A stretch of 18,603 nucleotides of DNA from DATARH01 sp035504075 (GCA_035504075.1 DATJSO010000235.1:1-18603); one strand, 5' to 3'; numbered from the stretch's first letter, positions 1-7,609 are shown. Notes: a model not told the origin generated them from the letters alone. Numbers and translations are program-made.

Positions 1-328
1 GGATCGCGATATGCGTCATTGTGGTGGCGGGCGATGCGCCGTGCCAATGTTTTACGCTGGGCGGTATCCAGACCACGTCGCCCGCCCCGATTTCCTGCAC
101 CGGCTCACCGTCGCGTTGCACCCGGCCACAACCGGCGGTGACGATCAGGGTCTGGCCGAGCGGATGGGCATGCCACGCCGTACGCGCGCCAGGCTCGAAC
201 GTGACGCTGCCGCCGCTCGCGCGTGCCGGTTCGGGCGGATTGAACAGCGGATCGACGCGCACCGTACCGGTGAAATAGTCGGCCGACCCTTTGGTCGAGG
301 CTTGCGTGCCGTTGCGTTTGATTTCCAT
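1..328 (-). CDS. Cupin-domain protein, Mn-dependent hydroxynitrile-lyase-like (partial, cut by left edge)
   Basis: The gene reads leftwards from ATG at 328 and has no stop before base 1, so only the first 109 codons are visible. The start is supported by GGAG a few bases upstream. The protein has a single conserved beta-barrel cupin: motif 1 is around WHAHPLGQT, and motif 2 lies around GDVVWIPPSVKHWHG. The candidate metal ligands are His53, His55, Gln59 and His94. From memory these are the same residues, at the same numbers, as the Mn ligands of the bacterial cupin hydroxynitrile lyase from Granulicella tundricola, and the whole visible sequence looks closely related to that enzyme. Such enzymes cleave or form (R)-cyanohydrins in vitro; their natural role is not settled. 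The gene follows the DUF2255 gene after 16 bases, so the two are probably one operon under the divergent LysR regulator. A general small-molecule cupin is the alternative. Confidence 0.85.
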   Translation of the reverse strand, partial: MEIKRNGTQASTKGSADYFTGTVRVDPLFNPPEPARASGGSVTFEPGARTAWHAHPLGQTLIVTAGCGRVQRDGEPVQEIGAGDVVWIPPSVKHWHGASPATTMTHIAI

Positions 329-344
329 AGGGATCTCCTGGTTG

Positions 345-707
345 TCAGCGCGGCTCCAGACGCAGCGTCGTTGACAGGATTTCAGATTTGACCATCGCGG
401 GCGCATAGGGGCTCGGGCGATACTTGCGAAGGAATTCGCCACTCGCCCGCTCGATCGCCGCCGGGTCGGTCTCCGGGATCGCCTGCACCGGCACGGTGCG
501 GCCGGCAAATTCAAGCGTCGCCGCACCGCCCGCCCTAAGATCGCGATACCAGCGCCCTCTTGCGCCGTAGACGGAGCGCACAAAGACCTCTTCATCCGCA
601 ACCACGGCCCAGATCACGACCGGCGTGTTCGGGTGCTTTACAGTACGGACCGAAATTTCGTGCACCTCGCGCAATTGGCACAGTGTCTCGGCATCCAACT
701 TGACCAT
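345..707 (-). CDS. DUF2255 family protein
   Basis: A 120-residue protein of the DUF2255 type, related to the split-barrel flavin/F420-binding proteins in general appearance. Its central segment TPVVIWAVVADEEVFVRSV followed by a GRWYRD motif is the family hallmark: strands of a small beta-barrel and a conserved Arg-Trp-Tyr. No signal peptide or membrane segment is visible, so it should be cytoplasmic. I chose ATG 707 because AAGAGG lies six bases upstream; an in-frame ATG at 752 would add 15 residues without a better ribosome site. It is the first gene of a probable two-gene operon with the cupin and is divergent from the LysR gene. No biochemical function is established for this family to my knowledge. 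Confidence 0.75.
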   Translation of the reverse strand: MVKLDAETLCQLREVHEISVRTVKHPNTPVVIWAVVADEEVFVRSVYGARGRWYRDLRAGGAATLEFAGRTVPVQAIPETDPAAIERASGEFLRKYRPSPYAPAMVKSEILSTTLRLEPR

Positions 708-767
708 CGGTGACCTCTTGCCCTCTGAGAGCAGATTTGGTGGCGCGCGCACTCGCGATTAGATCGT

Positions 768-786
768 ATAATCCGCATGCACTTAT
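768..786. promoter_or_regulatory. Candidate LysR-type operator in the divergent intergenic region
   Basis: The 94-base gap between the DUF2255 gene and the LysR gene contains ATAA-N11-TTAT (768-786), an inverted repeat with the spacing typical of LysR-type binding sites (T-N11-A pattern). A perfect 8-bp palindrome, ATGATCAT, follows at 792-799, immediately before the LysR start at 802. A TATAAT hexamer at 767-772 overlaps the left arm, but I see no good -35 at the proper distance. Family knowledge says LysR proteins commonly bind the gap next to their own gene, repress themselves and activate the divergent gene. That this is the site is inference. Confidence 0.4.
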
Positions 787-801
787 GAGCTATGATCATT
801 A

Positions 802-1695
802 ATGCAGCGCGGCGGCCTCGATGACCTGCTGGCCTTCCTGGCGGTCGGGCAGGAGCGCAGCTTTACGCGCGCCGCGGCGAAGTTGGGAGTGTCGCAATCG
901 GCGCTGAGCCATACCATCCGCGGCTTGGAACAACGGCTCGGCGTTCGGCTGCTGACCCGCACGACGCGCAGCGTTGCGCCGACCGAGGCGGGTGAACGCC
1001 TGATCAACACGATCGCGCCTCGCTTTGCGGAAATCGAAGCCGATCTCAAGCTCTTGAGCGAGCTGCGTGGAAGCCCCGCTGGCACGATCCGCATTACCGC
1101 GACGGATTATGCCGCCGACGCGATCCTATGGCCGAAGCTCGCGACGTTCCTGCCGCGCTATCCCGATATAAAGGTTGAAATCAGCGTGGAGTACGGCCTC
1201 GTCGATATCGTCGCCGAACGGTTCGATGCCGGCGTGCGCAGCGGCGAGCAGGTCGCCAAGGACATGATCGCGGTGCGCATCGGTCCGGACATGCGCATGG
1301 CCGTGGTCGGGTCGCCGTCATATTTCGTGACGCGCCCCGCACCGGGGCGGCCACAAGACCTGATCGGCCACGACTGCATCAATCTACGCCTGCCGACGCG
1401 GGGCGGCTTGTACGCTTGGGAATTTGCCAAGAACGGTCGTGACCTCAGGGTCCATGTCGAAGGCCGGCTTGTCTTCAACGGCACCTATCAGATGCTCAAC
1501 GCGGCGCTGGCCGGGTTCGGCCTCGCTTACGTGCCTGAAGATGTCGCGCAGCCGCATATCGCGGCGGGACGCGTGACACGGGTGCTGGCCGATTGGTGCC
1601 CAGCCTTTTCCGGCGATCACCTCTATTACCCGAGCCGGCGCCAGTCCTCCGCAGCCTTCACGCTGTTGGTCGATGCGCTGCGCTACCGCGGGTGA
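802..1695 (+). CDS. LysR family transcriptional regulator
   Basis: A 297-residue, full-length LysR-type regulator. Residues 6-65 form the winged helix-turn-helix (recognition part SFTRAAAKLGVSQSALSHTI, then GLEQRLGVRLLTRTTR and the TEAGE motif). Residues from about 90 onward are the periplasmic-binding-like effector domain (GTIRITATDYAADAILWPKL...). The pattern resembles the large subgroup near PA2206/DmlR-type regulators. It is transcribed away from the DUF2255-cupin pair, which is the usual arrangement for a LysR protein and its target operon. It also precedes the importer operon on the same strand by 139 bases, so control of the importer is possible too. The effector cannot be read from the sequence. 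Confidence 0.93.
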   Translation: MQRGGLDDLLAFLAVGQERSFTRAAAKLGVSQSALSHTIRGLEQRLGVRLLTRTTRSVAPTEAGERLINTIAPRFAEIEADLKLLSELRGSPAGTIRITATDYAADAILWPKLATFLPRYPDIKVEISVEYGLVDIVAERFDAGVRSGEQVAKDMIAVRIGPDMRMAVVGSPSYFVTRPAPGRPQDLIGHDCINLRLPTRGGLYAWEFAKNGRDLRVHVEGRLVFNGTYQMLNAALAGFGLAYVPEDVAQPHIAAGRVTRVLADWCPAFSGDHLYYPSRRQSSAAFTLLVDALRYRG

Positions 1696-1702
1696 CCATC
1701 GG

Positions 1703-1717
1703 TCCTGCGACGCAGGA
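1703..1717 (+). terminator. Short hairpin after the LysR gene
   Basis: TCCTGCG-A-CGCAGGA is a perfect 7-bp inverted repeat with one central base, beginning seven bases after the LysR stop codon. No T-run follows, so intrinsic termination would be weak. Its place directly behind a gene is the main argument. The remainder of the 139-base gap up to the permease start shows nothing else I can name. Confidence 0.35.
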
Positions 1718-1834
1718 TGACAGGCTGCCGCGCCCCGATCCGACGGTTCGCCGCACCCGCTCGCGGTGGTCTTGGCTGATCGGATGTGGGATAAGCTGCT
1801 GCAACTGCGGCGCGTCGGGGGGAAGCCGTCGGCG

Positions 1835-2695
1835 ATGGATGCGCGTTTTTGGCTGCTACAGGTTTTCAACGGCGTGTCTTATGGCGCACTGCTTTTCCTG
1901 CTCGGCAGCGGCCTGTCGCTGATCTTCGGGGTCATGCGCATTGTCAATCTGGCGCATGGCTCTTTTTTCCTGCTCGGCGCCTATATCGGGCTGTCGGTGA
2001 TCTGGGGCACGGGATCGTGGCTGCTGGCGATCCCGGCGGCGGCGCTGGCAGTCGCCTGCGTCGGGATGCTCATAGAGCGCGTTTTCATGCGCCCGCTCGG
2101 CGGCGACCACCTGCGGCAGGTGCTGCTGACCTTTGGTTTTGTGCTGCTGTTCCAGCAGGGTGCGCTCGACCTCTGGGGCGGCGACAACCTGTTCATCAAC
2201 CCGCCGAAAGCGCTGATGCACACCCTCGTGCTCGGCAACCTGTACCTGCCCGTCTACCGGATCTTCATCATCGCGATCGCCTTGGCGATCGGCGTCGCCC
2301 TGTGGCTGGTGCTCGACCGCACGCGAGCCGGCGCGACCGTGCGCGCCACCGTCGACGATGCCGAGATGGCGCGCGGCGTCGGCATCGACACCTCGCGCGT
2401 CTCGATGCTGACCTTCGGTGTCGGCGCGCTGTTGGCGGGCCTCGGCGGCGTCATCGGCGGCGGCTTTCTCGGGATCTATCCCGGGCTCGATTTCGAAGTG
2501 CTGCCGCTCGCCTTTGCGGTTGTGATCATCGGCGGCATGGGCAGCCTTGCCGGCGCCGCAATCGGCGCCGTCGTCGTCGGGCTTCTCGACAATTTCGGCA
2601 AAGTGCTGTTTCCGCAAGCCTCCTATTTCACCCTCTACGCTCCCCTCGTCCTGTTGCTTGCCGCACGGCCGACCGGACTGTTTGGGCGCGAGTGA
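1835..2695 (+). CDS. livH: Branched-chain amino acid-type ABC transporter permease (LivH family)
   Basis: An inner-membrane permease of about 286 residues and one half of the transmembrane channel of a HAAT-family importer. The family pattern is plain: an N-terminal FNGVSYGALLFLLGSGLSLIFG helix, the MRIVNLAHGSFFLLGAY segment, and the C-terminal EAA-like cytoplasmic loop (ATVDDAEMARGVGIDTSRV) with its contact region for the ATPase. I chose ATG 1835 because GGGGGGAAG lies nine bases upstream and the protein then begins just before the first helix, as in homologues. ATG 1766 would add 23 mostly charged residues. It is the first gene of the five-gene importer operon. Its stop overlaps a possible GTG start (2692) of the next permease. 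Confidence 0.92.
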   Translation: MDARFWLLQVFNGVSYGALLFLLGSGLSLIFGVMRIVNLAHGSFFLLGAYIGLSVIWGTGSWLLAIPAAALAVACVGMLIERVFMRPLGGDHLRQVLLTFGFVLLFQQGALDLWGGDNLFINPPKALMHTLVLGNLYLPVYRIFIIAIALAIGVALWLVLDRTRAGATVRATVDDAEMARGVGIDTSRVSMLTFGVGALLAGLGGVIGGGFLGIYPGLDFEVLPLAFAVVIIGGMGSLAGAAIGAVVVGLLDNFGKVLFPQASYFTLYAPLVLLLAARPTGLFGRE

Positions 2696-2703
2696 CTGCG
2701 GCC

Positions 2704-3732
2704 ATGAACCGCCGCGGCAAGATGCTGACGGCGCTCGGCGTGCTGCTGGCGGTTGCCGTCGTGACGCCGCACACGACGCCGTTTCTGCTGATGCTGGGCA
2801 CCCGCATCCTGATCCTGGCGATCCTGGCGATGAGCCTCGACCTGCTGCTCGGCTTCACCGGCATCGCCTCGCTCGGGCACGCCGCCTTTCTCGGCCTCGG
2901 CGCCTATATGACCGCGATCCTGGCGGTCCGTTACCAGGTCGGCCTCGGCTGGGATTTCTGGCTCGTGGTGCTGTTCGGGATGCTCCTTGGAGCCGCGACG
3001 GCGGCCTTGTTCGCGGTCTTTGCGCTGCGCGCCCGCGGCGTCTATTTCCTGATGATCACGCTGGCCTTGAGCCAGTGCGTGTGGGGCCTTGCCTATCGCT
3101 GGGATTCGTTGACCGGCGGCGACAACGGGCTGAACCTTCCGGGCCGTCCGGCGTTCGGCCCGATCCACCTCGGCAACGACACGGCCTATTTCTACCTCGT
3201 CTTCGCGTTGTTCGCGCTGTCATTGCTGCTGCTCTACGTCTTTGTCGAGTCGCCATTCGGGCGCAGCCTTGTCGGCATCCGCGAGCACGAGGTGCGGATG
3301 CGCATCCTCGGCTATAACGTATGGTTGCATAAATACATTGCCTTTATCGTTTCGGGCGCGTTTGCCGGGCTGGCGGGCGTGCTGTGGGCGCATGTCAGCA
3401 GCGAGGTCAGCCCGGAAGACGTGACGCTGACGACATCCGTCGACGCGCTGCTGATGGTCGTGCTCGGCGGCCCCGGAACACTGCTCGGCGGTGTTCTCGG
3501 CGCCGTCATCGTGCTGTTCCTGCGCGAGTACTTGAGCACGATCGTGCCGTGGTGGCCCTATGTGCTGGGCGGCGTGTACATCGCGACGATCTCCTATCTG
3601 CCGGACGGCCTGATCGGCTCGTTGCGGCAGCGATGGCGGCCGGCGCCGAGCGATGCCGCGCCGCCGCGGCGACTGGCGCGACCGCCGGACCGGCGCGAAA
3701 AACTCGAGATCAACGAGGGAGGGATCGAATGA
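2704..3732 (+). CDS. livM: Branched-chain amino acid-type ABC transporter permease (LivM family)
   Basis: The second permease, about 342 residues, with around eight to ten hydrophobic helices. Diagnostic pieces are MSLDLLLGFTGIASLGHAAFLGLGAYMTAIL near the N-terminus, the RWDSLTGGDNGLNLPGRP loop, and the GRSLVGIREHEVRMRILGYN coupling loop before the last helices. The C-terminus (after WRPAPSDAAPPRR) is a hydrophilic, Pro/Arg-rich tail. The start is uncertain: ATG 2704 is given, but GTG 2692 in the same frame would overlap the livH stop (GTGA) and allow translational coupling. Its own stop overlaps the ATG of the binding-protein gene (ATGA, 3729-3732). It pairs with LivH to form the channel. 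Confidence 0.93.
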   Translation: MNRRGKMLTALGVLLAVAVVTPHTTPFLLMLGTRILILAILAMSLDLLLGFTGIASLGHAAFLGLGAYMTAILAVRYQVGLGWDFWLVVLFGMLLGAATAALFAVFALRARGVYFLMITLALSQCVWGLAYRWDSLTGGDNGLNLPGRPAFGPIHLGNDTAYFYLVFALFALSLLLLYVFVESPFGRSLVGIREHEVRMRILGYNVWLHKYIAFIVSGAFAGLAGVLWAHVSSEVSPEDVTLTTSVDALLMVVLGGPGTLLGGVLGAVIVLFLREYLSTIVPWWPYVLGGVYIATISYLPDGLIGSLRQRWRPAPSDAAPPRRLARPPDRREKLEINEGGIE

Positions 3733-4994
3733 TCGTCAAATGGGTGCGCGCCGCCGCCTTGTTGGCGAGCCTTGCGGGGCTGGCCGCGTTCGCTGCGCCG
3801 CGCGCCAATGCCGACGAACTGAAAATCGGCTTCCTGATGCCCGTGACCGGTCCCCTGGCGCAGATTGCGACGGACTCGATCAACGGCTTCAAGATGTACC
3901 TCGACGAGCACAAGGCCGATTTTCACGGCGCAACGGTGCGGTTGATCATTGCCGATACCGAAGCGAAGCCGGCGACCGCCGTGCTGCAGGCCGAAAAGCT
4001 CATCAAGCAGAACCACGTCAACATGCTCGTCGGCGGGGTCCTGGCCTCGACCGGCTACGCCCTTGCCCCGGTCAGCACCCGCGAAAAGGTGCTCTACATT
4101 TCCTCGATTGCCGCCTCGGACTCCCTGACCCAGCGCGACGCCGCAAAATACCCCTATTTCGTACGCACCGGCTGGTCGAGCTCGCAACCGAGCCATCCCT
4201 TTGGCGAGTGGGCATGTCAGGCCGGCATCAAGAAGGTTGTCACAATCGCTGCTGATTATGCGTTCGGCTACGAGGTTGTCGGCGGCTTTCAGCAAAGTTT
4301 CGAAGGCTGCGGCGGCAAGATCATCCAGAAGTTATGGCCGCCGCTTAACACGTCGGATTTCTCGCCGTATGTCAGTTCCATCAGGCCCGACGCCGATGCA
4401 ATATTCATCCTGCCGGCCGGGGGCGTCGGACCGCTGCAATTACCGCGGCAGCTGCAGCAGGCCGGGATAATCCCCCAGAAACGCCTGATCGGCGGCGGCA
4501 CATCGTTTGATGAATTCATTCTGCCGCAGATGGGGGACGAGGTGATCGGCGCCATCTCGCCGCTGCAATGGAGTGCGGCGTTGCAGACGCCCGAGGCCGT
4601 CGCGTTCGTCAAAAAATACCGGACGAATTATGGCAAGGTTCCGTCGTATTTCGCGGAGAGCAACTATACCACCGCCCTGATGATCGACGATGTGATGAAG
4701 GAAACGCACGGCAAATGGCCCGGCAGCGAAACATTCATCAAGTTGCTGACGGCGCTCAAGGTCGACGCGCCGCGCGGCCCGATCAGCTTTGACAAATTGC
4801 GCAACCCGATCCAGAACGTCTATGTCCGAAAAGTCGAAAAGCAAAAGATGGACGGCTATCCGAAGGCGGAGCTGTGGAATGTCGTAATCAAGACCTATCC
4901 GCACGTCAGCCAGTTCTGGACATACAACGAGGCCGAATACTTGAAGCAGCCGGTGTACAGCCGGGCATATCCGCCCTGCAAATATTGCGAGTAG
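3729..4994 (+). CDS. ABC transporter substrate-binding protein (type 1 periplasmic binding protein, LivK-like)
   Basis: A periplasmic solute-binding protein of 421 residues. Residues 1-28 are a Sec signal peptide (positive MIVKWVR, hydrophobic core, likely cleavage ANA-DE). The mature part starts ELKIGFLMPVTGPLA, the first strand and loop of the type 1 fold, with two lobes (IADTEAKPATAVLQAEKLI in lobe 1; VVTIAADYAFGYE and DAIFILPAG in lobe 2). GAGGGAGGGATCGA lies upstream of the ATG, which overlaps the livM stop. The family handles amino acids, amides, urea and aromatic acids; the ligand here cannot be read directly. A Cys pair (WACQAG, EGCGG) may form a disulphide in lobe 2. The protein ends in CKYCE, another possible disulphide or metal pair. 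Confidence 0.92.
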   Translation: MIVKWVRAAALLASLAGLAAFAAPRANADELKIGFLMPVTGPLAQIATDSINGFKMYLDEHKADFHGATVRLIIADTEAKPATAVLQAEKLIKQNHVNMLVGGVLASTGYALAPVSTREKVLYISSIAASDSLTQRDAAKYPYFVRTGWSSSQPSHPFGEWACQAGIKKVVTIAADYAFGYEVVGGFQQSFEGCGGKIIQKLWPPLNTSDFSPYVSSIRPDADAIFILPAGGVGPLQLPRQLQQAGIIPQKRLIGGGTSFDEFILPQMGDEVIGAISPLQWSAALQTPEAVAFVKKYRTNYGKVPSYFAESNYTTALMIDDVMKETHGKWPGSETFIKLLTALKVDAPRGPISFDKLRNPIQNVYVRKVEKQKMDGYPKAELWNVVIKTYPHVSQFWTYNEAEYLKQPVYSRAYPPCKYCE

Positions 4995-4997
4995 GCG

Positions 4998-5759
4998 GTG
5001 AGCGGCGATCCGCAATCGGGATCGGCGCTGCGGCTCGCCGGGCTTGGCAAAAGCTTTGGCGGGCTGCGCGCGTTGCACGGCATCGACCTGCGGCTTGATC
5101 CCGGCGAGCGCCACGCGATCATCGGCCCGAACGGCGCCGGCAAGACGACGCTGTTCAACGTCATCACCGGGCTGTTGCCGGCAAGCGCCGGGCAGGTGCT
5201 GCTGTTCGGACGGGATGTAACGAACTGGCCCAGCCAGCGGCGCACCGCGCTCGGCATGGCGCGTACGTTCCAGATCACGAGCCTCTTCCCGAAGCTGACC
5301 GTGCTCGACAACGTGCTGCTGGCGATCAACGGGCTGCGGTCGACCAAATTCGTCATGTGGCGGTTCCTTTCGAGCGATCGCGAGATCTACGACAAGGCGC
5401 ATGCGCTGCTGGACGCCGCCGGCTTTCTCGACCGCAAGGATGTCGAGGCGCGCCATCTGTCGCATGGTGAGCAGCGCCAGCTGGAGATCGTGCTGGGGCT
5501 CGCCAGCGACCCGAGGATCCTGCTGCTCGACGAGCCGGCGGCGGGGCTGTCGAGCGGCGAGTCGCAGGACATGGCGCGCTTCCTCGGCCGGCTCGACCGC
5601 ACGCTCGCGATCCTGCTGATCGAGCACGACATGGAGGTCGTGTTCGACGTTGCCGACCGCATCACCGTTCTGCATTTCGGCGAGGTGCTGGAAACCGGCG
5701 GGGCCGACGACATCCGGCGCAGCGCGCGAGTCCGGGAAATCTATCTCGGCACGGCGTGA
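4998..5759 (+). CDS. livG: ABC transporter ATP-binding protein (LivG family)
   Basis: A 253-residue cytoplasmic ATPase subunit of the importer. All catalytic motifs are present: Walker A GPNGAGKTT (43-51), Q-loop Gln92, signature LSHGEQ (154-159), Walker B ILLLDE (174-179) and switch His210 (LLIEHDMEVVF). The insertion between the Q-loop and the signature (LPASAGQ, MARTFQITSLFPKLTVLDN) is typical of LivG rather than LivF. The start is GTG at 4998, three bases after the binding-protein stop. No ATG start covers the N-terminal strand, so GTG is needed. It works as a heterodimer with the LivF product encoded just downstream. Confidence 0.94.
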   Translation: MSGDPQSGSALRLAGLGKSFGGLRALHGIDLRLDPGERHAIIGPNGAGKTTLFNVITGLLPASAGQVLLFGRDVTNWPSQRRTALGMARTFQITSLFPKLTVLDNVLLAINGLRSTKFVMWRFLSSDREIYDKAHALLDAAGFLDRKDVEARHLSHGEQRQLEIVLGLASDPRILLLDEPAAGLSSGESQDMARFLGRLDRTLAILLIEHDMEVVFDVADRITVLHFGEVLETGGADDIRRSARVREIYLGTA

Positions 5760-5762
5760 GCG

Positions 5763-6464
5763 ATGGCGCTCCTCGAAGTCCACGACATTCACACCTATTA
5801 CGGCGACGCCTATGTGCTGCAGGGGCTGTCGCTGACGCTGAAACAGGGCCAGATACTGGGGCTTCTCGGCCGTAACGGCGTCGGCAAGACGACCCTTGTC
5901 AATTCGATCGTCGGCTTCACGCCGCCGCGGCGCGGACGCATCCTGTTCAAGGATGCCGATATCACCGCGGCCTCGTCCTTTGCCACGGTGCGCGCCGGCA
6001 TGGGGCTGGTGCCGCAGGGCCGCCGCGTTTTTCCGACATTGACGGTGGCCGAAAACCTGGTCGTCGCCGGCCGCAGCGCCGACCGGCACGGCTGGACGCT
6101 GGAGCGGGTCTACGAGTTGTTCCCGCGGCTTTCCGAACGCCGGCGCCAGCGCGCGCGCACGCTGTCGGGCGGCGAACAGCAGATGCTGGCGATCGGCCGC
6201 GGCCTGATGACGAACCCCGACTGCCTGATCATGGACGAACCGTCGGAGGGCTTGGCGCCGATCATCATTCAGGGCGTTTGGGAAGCGATCGCCAAGCTGC
6301 GGCAGCAGGGTCTGTCGATCCTGCTCGTCGAACAGAACGCCTCGCTCGCGATCCGGTTGGTCGATTACGTACACGTCCTCGAAAAAGGACGCATCGTTTA
6401 TTCAGCGACGCCGCAGGAATTGTGGGCCAACGACGAGATCAAATCGAGTTACCTCGGCATTTGA
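5763..6464 (+). CDS. livF: ABC transporter ATP-binding protein (LivF family)
   Basis: A 233-residue ATPase and the last gene of the importer operon, three bases after livG. Walker A is GRNGVGKTT (36-44), Q-loop Gln85 in LVPQGRRVFPTLTV, signature LSGGEQQ (134-140), Walker B CLIMDE (154-159). The usual switch His is replaced by Gln191 (LLVEQNASLA), which is the normal LivF form and not a defect. The opening ALLEVHDIHTYYGDAYVLQGLSL is also typical LivF. With livH, livM, the binding protein and livG it completes an importer with all five expected subunits. Confidence 0.95.
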   Translation: MALLEVHDIHTYYGDAYVLQGLSLTLKQGQILGLLGRNGVGKTTLVNSIVGFTPPRRGRILFKDADITAASSFATVRAGMGLVPQGRRVFPTLTVAENLVVAGRSADRHGWTLERVYELFPRLSERRRQRARTLSGGEQQMLAIGRGLMTNPDCLIMDEPSEGLAPIIIQGVWEAIAKLRQQGLSILLVEQNASLAIRLVDYVHVLEKGRIVYSATPQELWANDEIKSSYLGI

Positions 6465-6471
6465 TGCGCAT

Positions 6472-6493
6472 CGACGCCGCAACCACGGCGTCG
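6472..6493 (+). terminator. Strong hairpin after the importer operon
   Basis: CGACGCCG - CAACCA - CGGCGTCG is a perfect 8-bp GC-rich stem with a six-base loop, starting seven bases after the livF stop. A second stem, GCCGTCC (6504-6510) with GGACGGC (6524-6530), follows. Neither is followed by a T-run, so this may be a processing/stability hairpin or a weak terminator rather than a classic intrinsic one. Its place at the operon end supports a 3'-end role. Confidence 0.5.
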
Positions 6494-6539
6494 CGTAATC
6501 CCCGCCGTCCCGGCGGATCGGGCGGACGGCCCTGAATTC

Positions 6540-6557
6540 CACCTGAAATTTTAGGTG
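6540..6557. promoter_or_regulatory. 18-bp near-perfect palindrome upstream of the epimerase gene
   Basis: CACCT-G-AAATTT-T-AGGTG is symmetric except for one G/T position pair. It is AT-rich in the centre, unlike its GC-rich surroundings, and sits about 100 bases before the epimerase start. An extra half site CCTGAA at 6531-6536 lies 11 bp, one helix turn, from the CCTGAA at 6542-6547. The size and symmetry fit the operator of a dimeric regulator. The regulator is not identifiable from the window. Confidence 0.4.
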
Positions 6558-6657
6558 AGACGACCATGCGGGCCGGCCGCGCTGAGCGGGTGGACGGGCG
6601 GCGGCAAACCTGCGACGGTTCGCCATTCCGCGACGGACTGAAGGGGAGGAAATTGCG

Positions 6658-7599
6658 ATGTCGATCCTGATCATCGGCGGCACGGGGTTTATCGGACGGC
6701 GGCTGATCCCGCTCCTGGCCCGGCGCGGCGAAGAGATCGTCTGCATGGACATCAAGCCCGAGACGGCCGATTTCTCCGAGTACGGCCGGCAGGTCCGCGT
6801 CATGCGCGGCGATGTCAGCCAGTTTGACGACGTGGCGAACGCGCTGCACAGCGCGAAGCCCTCGCGCGTCATCAATCTCGCCTATTTCCTCGGCAGCGAC
6901 TATCCGCCTCGCGTCGCTTTCAAGCTCAACATTCTCGGCATGGACAATTGCTTTGAGGCGTGCCGGCTGGCCGGCGTCGGCCGCGTCGCCTACGCAAGCT
7001 CGCTCGCCGTTTCGGGCGAGCAGAAATTCTACGGCGACCGGCTCGTCGACGAAGACGATTTCCGCCACGGCCACGTGCAGTACGCGATGCACAAGATCTT
7101 CAACGAGTGGCAGGCACAGGACTACCGCGACAAGCACGGCATCGAGATCACCGCGATCCGCCCGGCCAATGTGACCGGGCCGGACAAGATCGTCGGCTCG
7201 GTCGACCACGTCTTCTGCATCACGACGCCGGCCCGCGGCAAGCCGGTCAAATTTCCCTACAAGGACGCGATGCGCTGCCCCATTCATGTCGACGAAGTGG
7301 CGGAAATCTTTGCCCGCGTCATCATGAAGGACAAGCCGGAGCACTGGGTCTACAACACCGGCGGCCAGGCGATCAGCCTCGGCGAACTGGCCGACATCGT
7401 GAAGGAATTCCTGCCCGGCGCTGAGATCACGTTCGAACGGGAGGCCGGCGGCAAGGAACTCTCGGGCAATTACCTCATCGACAACACGCGGCTCGTGCAG
7501 GAGTTCGGCGTGCAATACCGCCCCTACCGCGAACGCGTGCTGCAGATCATCAACGACATCCGCCGCGAGGAGGGCCTGCCGCTCGTCGGCGAGCGCTAG
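6658..7599 (+). CDS. NAD-dependent epimerase/dehydratase (extended SDR family)
   Basis: A 313-residue cytoplasmic oxidoreductase of the extended short-chain dehydrogenase family. The N-terminal nucleotide-binding motif is GGTGFIG (7-13). Asp31 at the end of strand 2 (VCMDIK) suggests NAD rather than NADP. The active site comprises the Ser of YASS (about 112-115) and Tyr142-x3-Lys146 (QYAMHK). IRPANVTGP (168-175) is the usual substrate-domain border motif. GGGGAGG lies just before the ATG and fixes the start. Members act on nucleotide sugars, sterols or other alcohol/ketone substrates; the present substrate is not evident. It lies 193 bases behind the importer operon and may act on what the importer brings in. 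That link is inference from position. Confidence 0.88.
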   Translation: MSILIIGGTGFIGRRLIPLLARRGEEIVCMDIKPETADFSEYGRQVRVMRGDVSQFDDVANALHSAKPSRVINLAYFLGSDYPPRVAFKLNILGMDNCFEACRLAGVGRVAYASSLAVSGEQKFYGDRLVDEDDFRHGHVQYAMHKIFNEWQAQDYRDKHGIEITAIRPANVTGPDKIVGSVDHVFCITTPARGKPVKFPYKDAMRCPIHVDEVAEIFARVIMKDKPEHWVYNTGGQAISLGELADIVKEFLPGAEITFEREAGGKELSGNYLIDNTRLVQEFGVQYRPYRERVLQIINDIRREEGLPLVGER

Positions 7600-7609
7600 G
7601 TCCAGGAAC

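Noticed and set aside
1849..3732. A 627-residue open frame that would fuse an Arg/Ala-rich protein to the LivM permease
   Set aside because: Its first part is an out-of-frame reading of livH, with the Arg/Ala/His-rich composition typical of shadow frames in GC-rich DNA. The real LivM begins at 2704 (or GTG 2692).
4440..6374. A 644-residue open frame on the minus strand across the two ATPase genes
   Set aside because: It runs antisense to genes with intact ABC motifs and has a low-complexity, Gln/Arg/Asp-rich composition without domains. Long antisense frames are expected at this base composition.
7600..7608. GTCCAGGAA directly after the epimerase stop and again after the DUF1178 stop (11571-11579)
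   Set aside because: Nine shared bases with no continuing similarity on either side; more likely chance than a repeat boundary.
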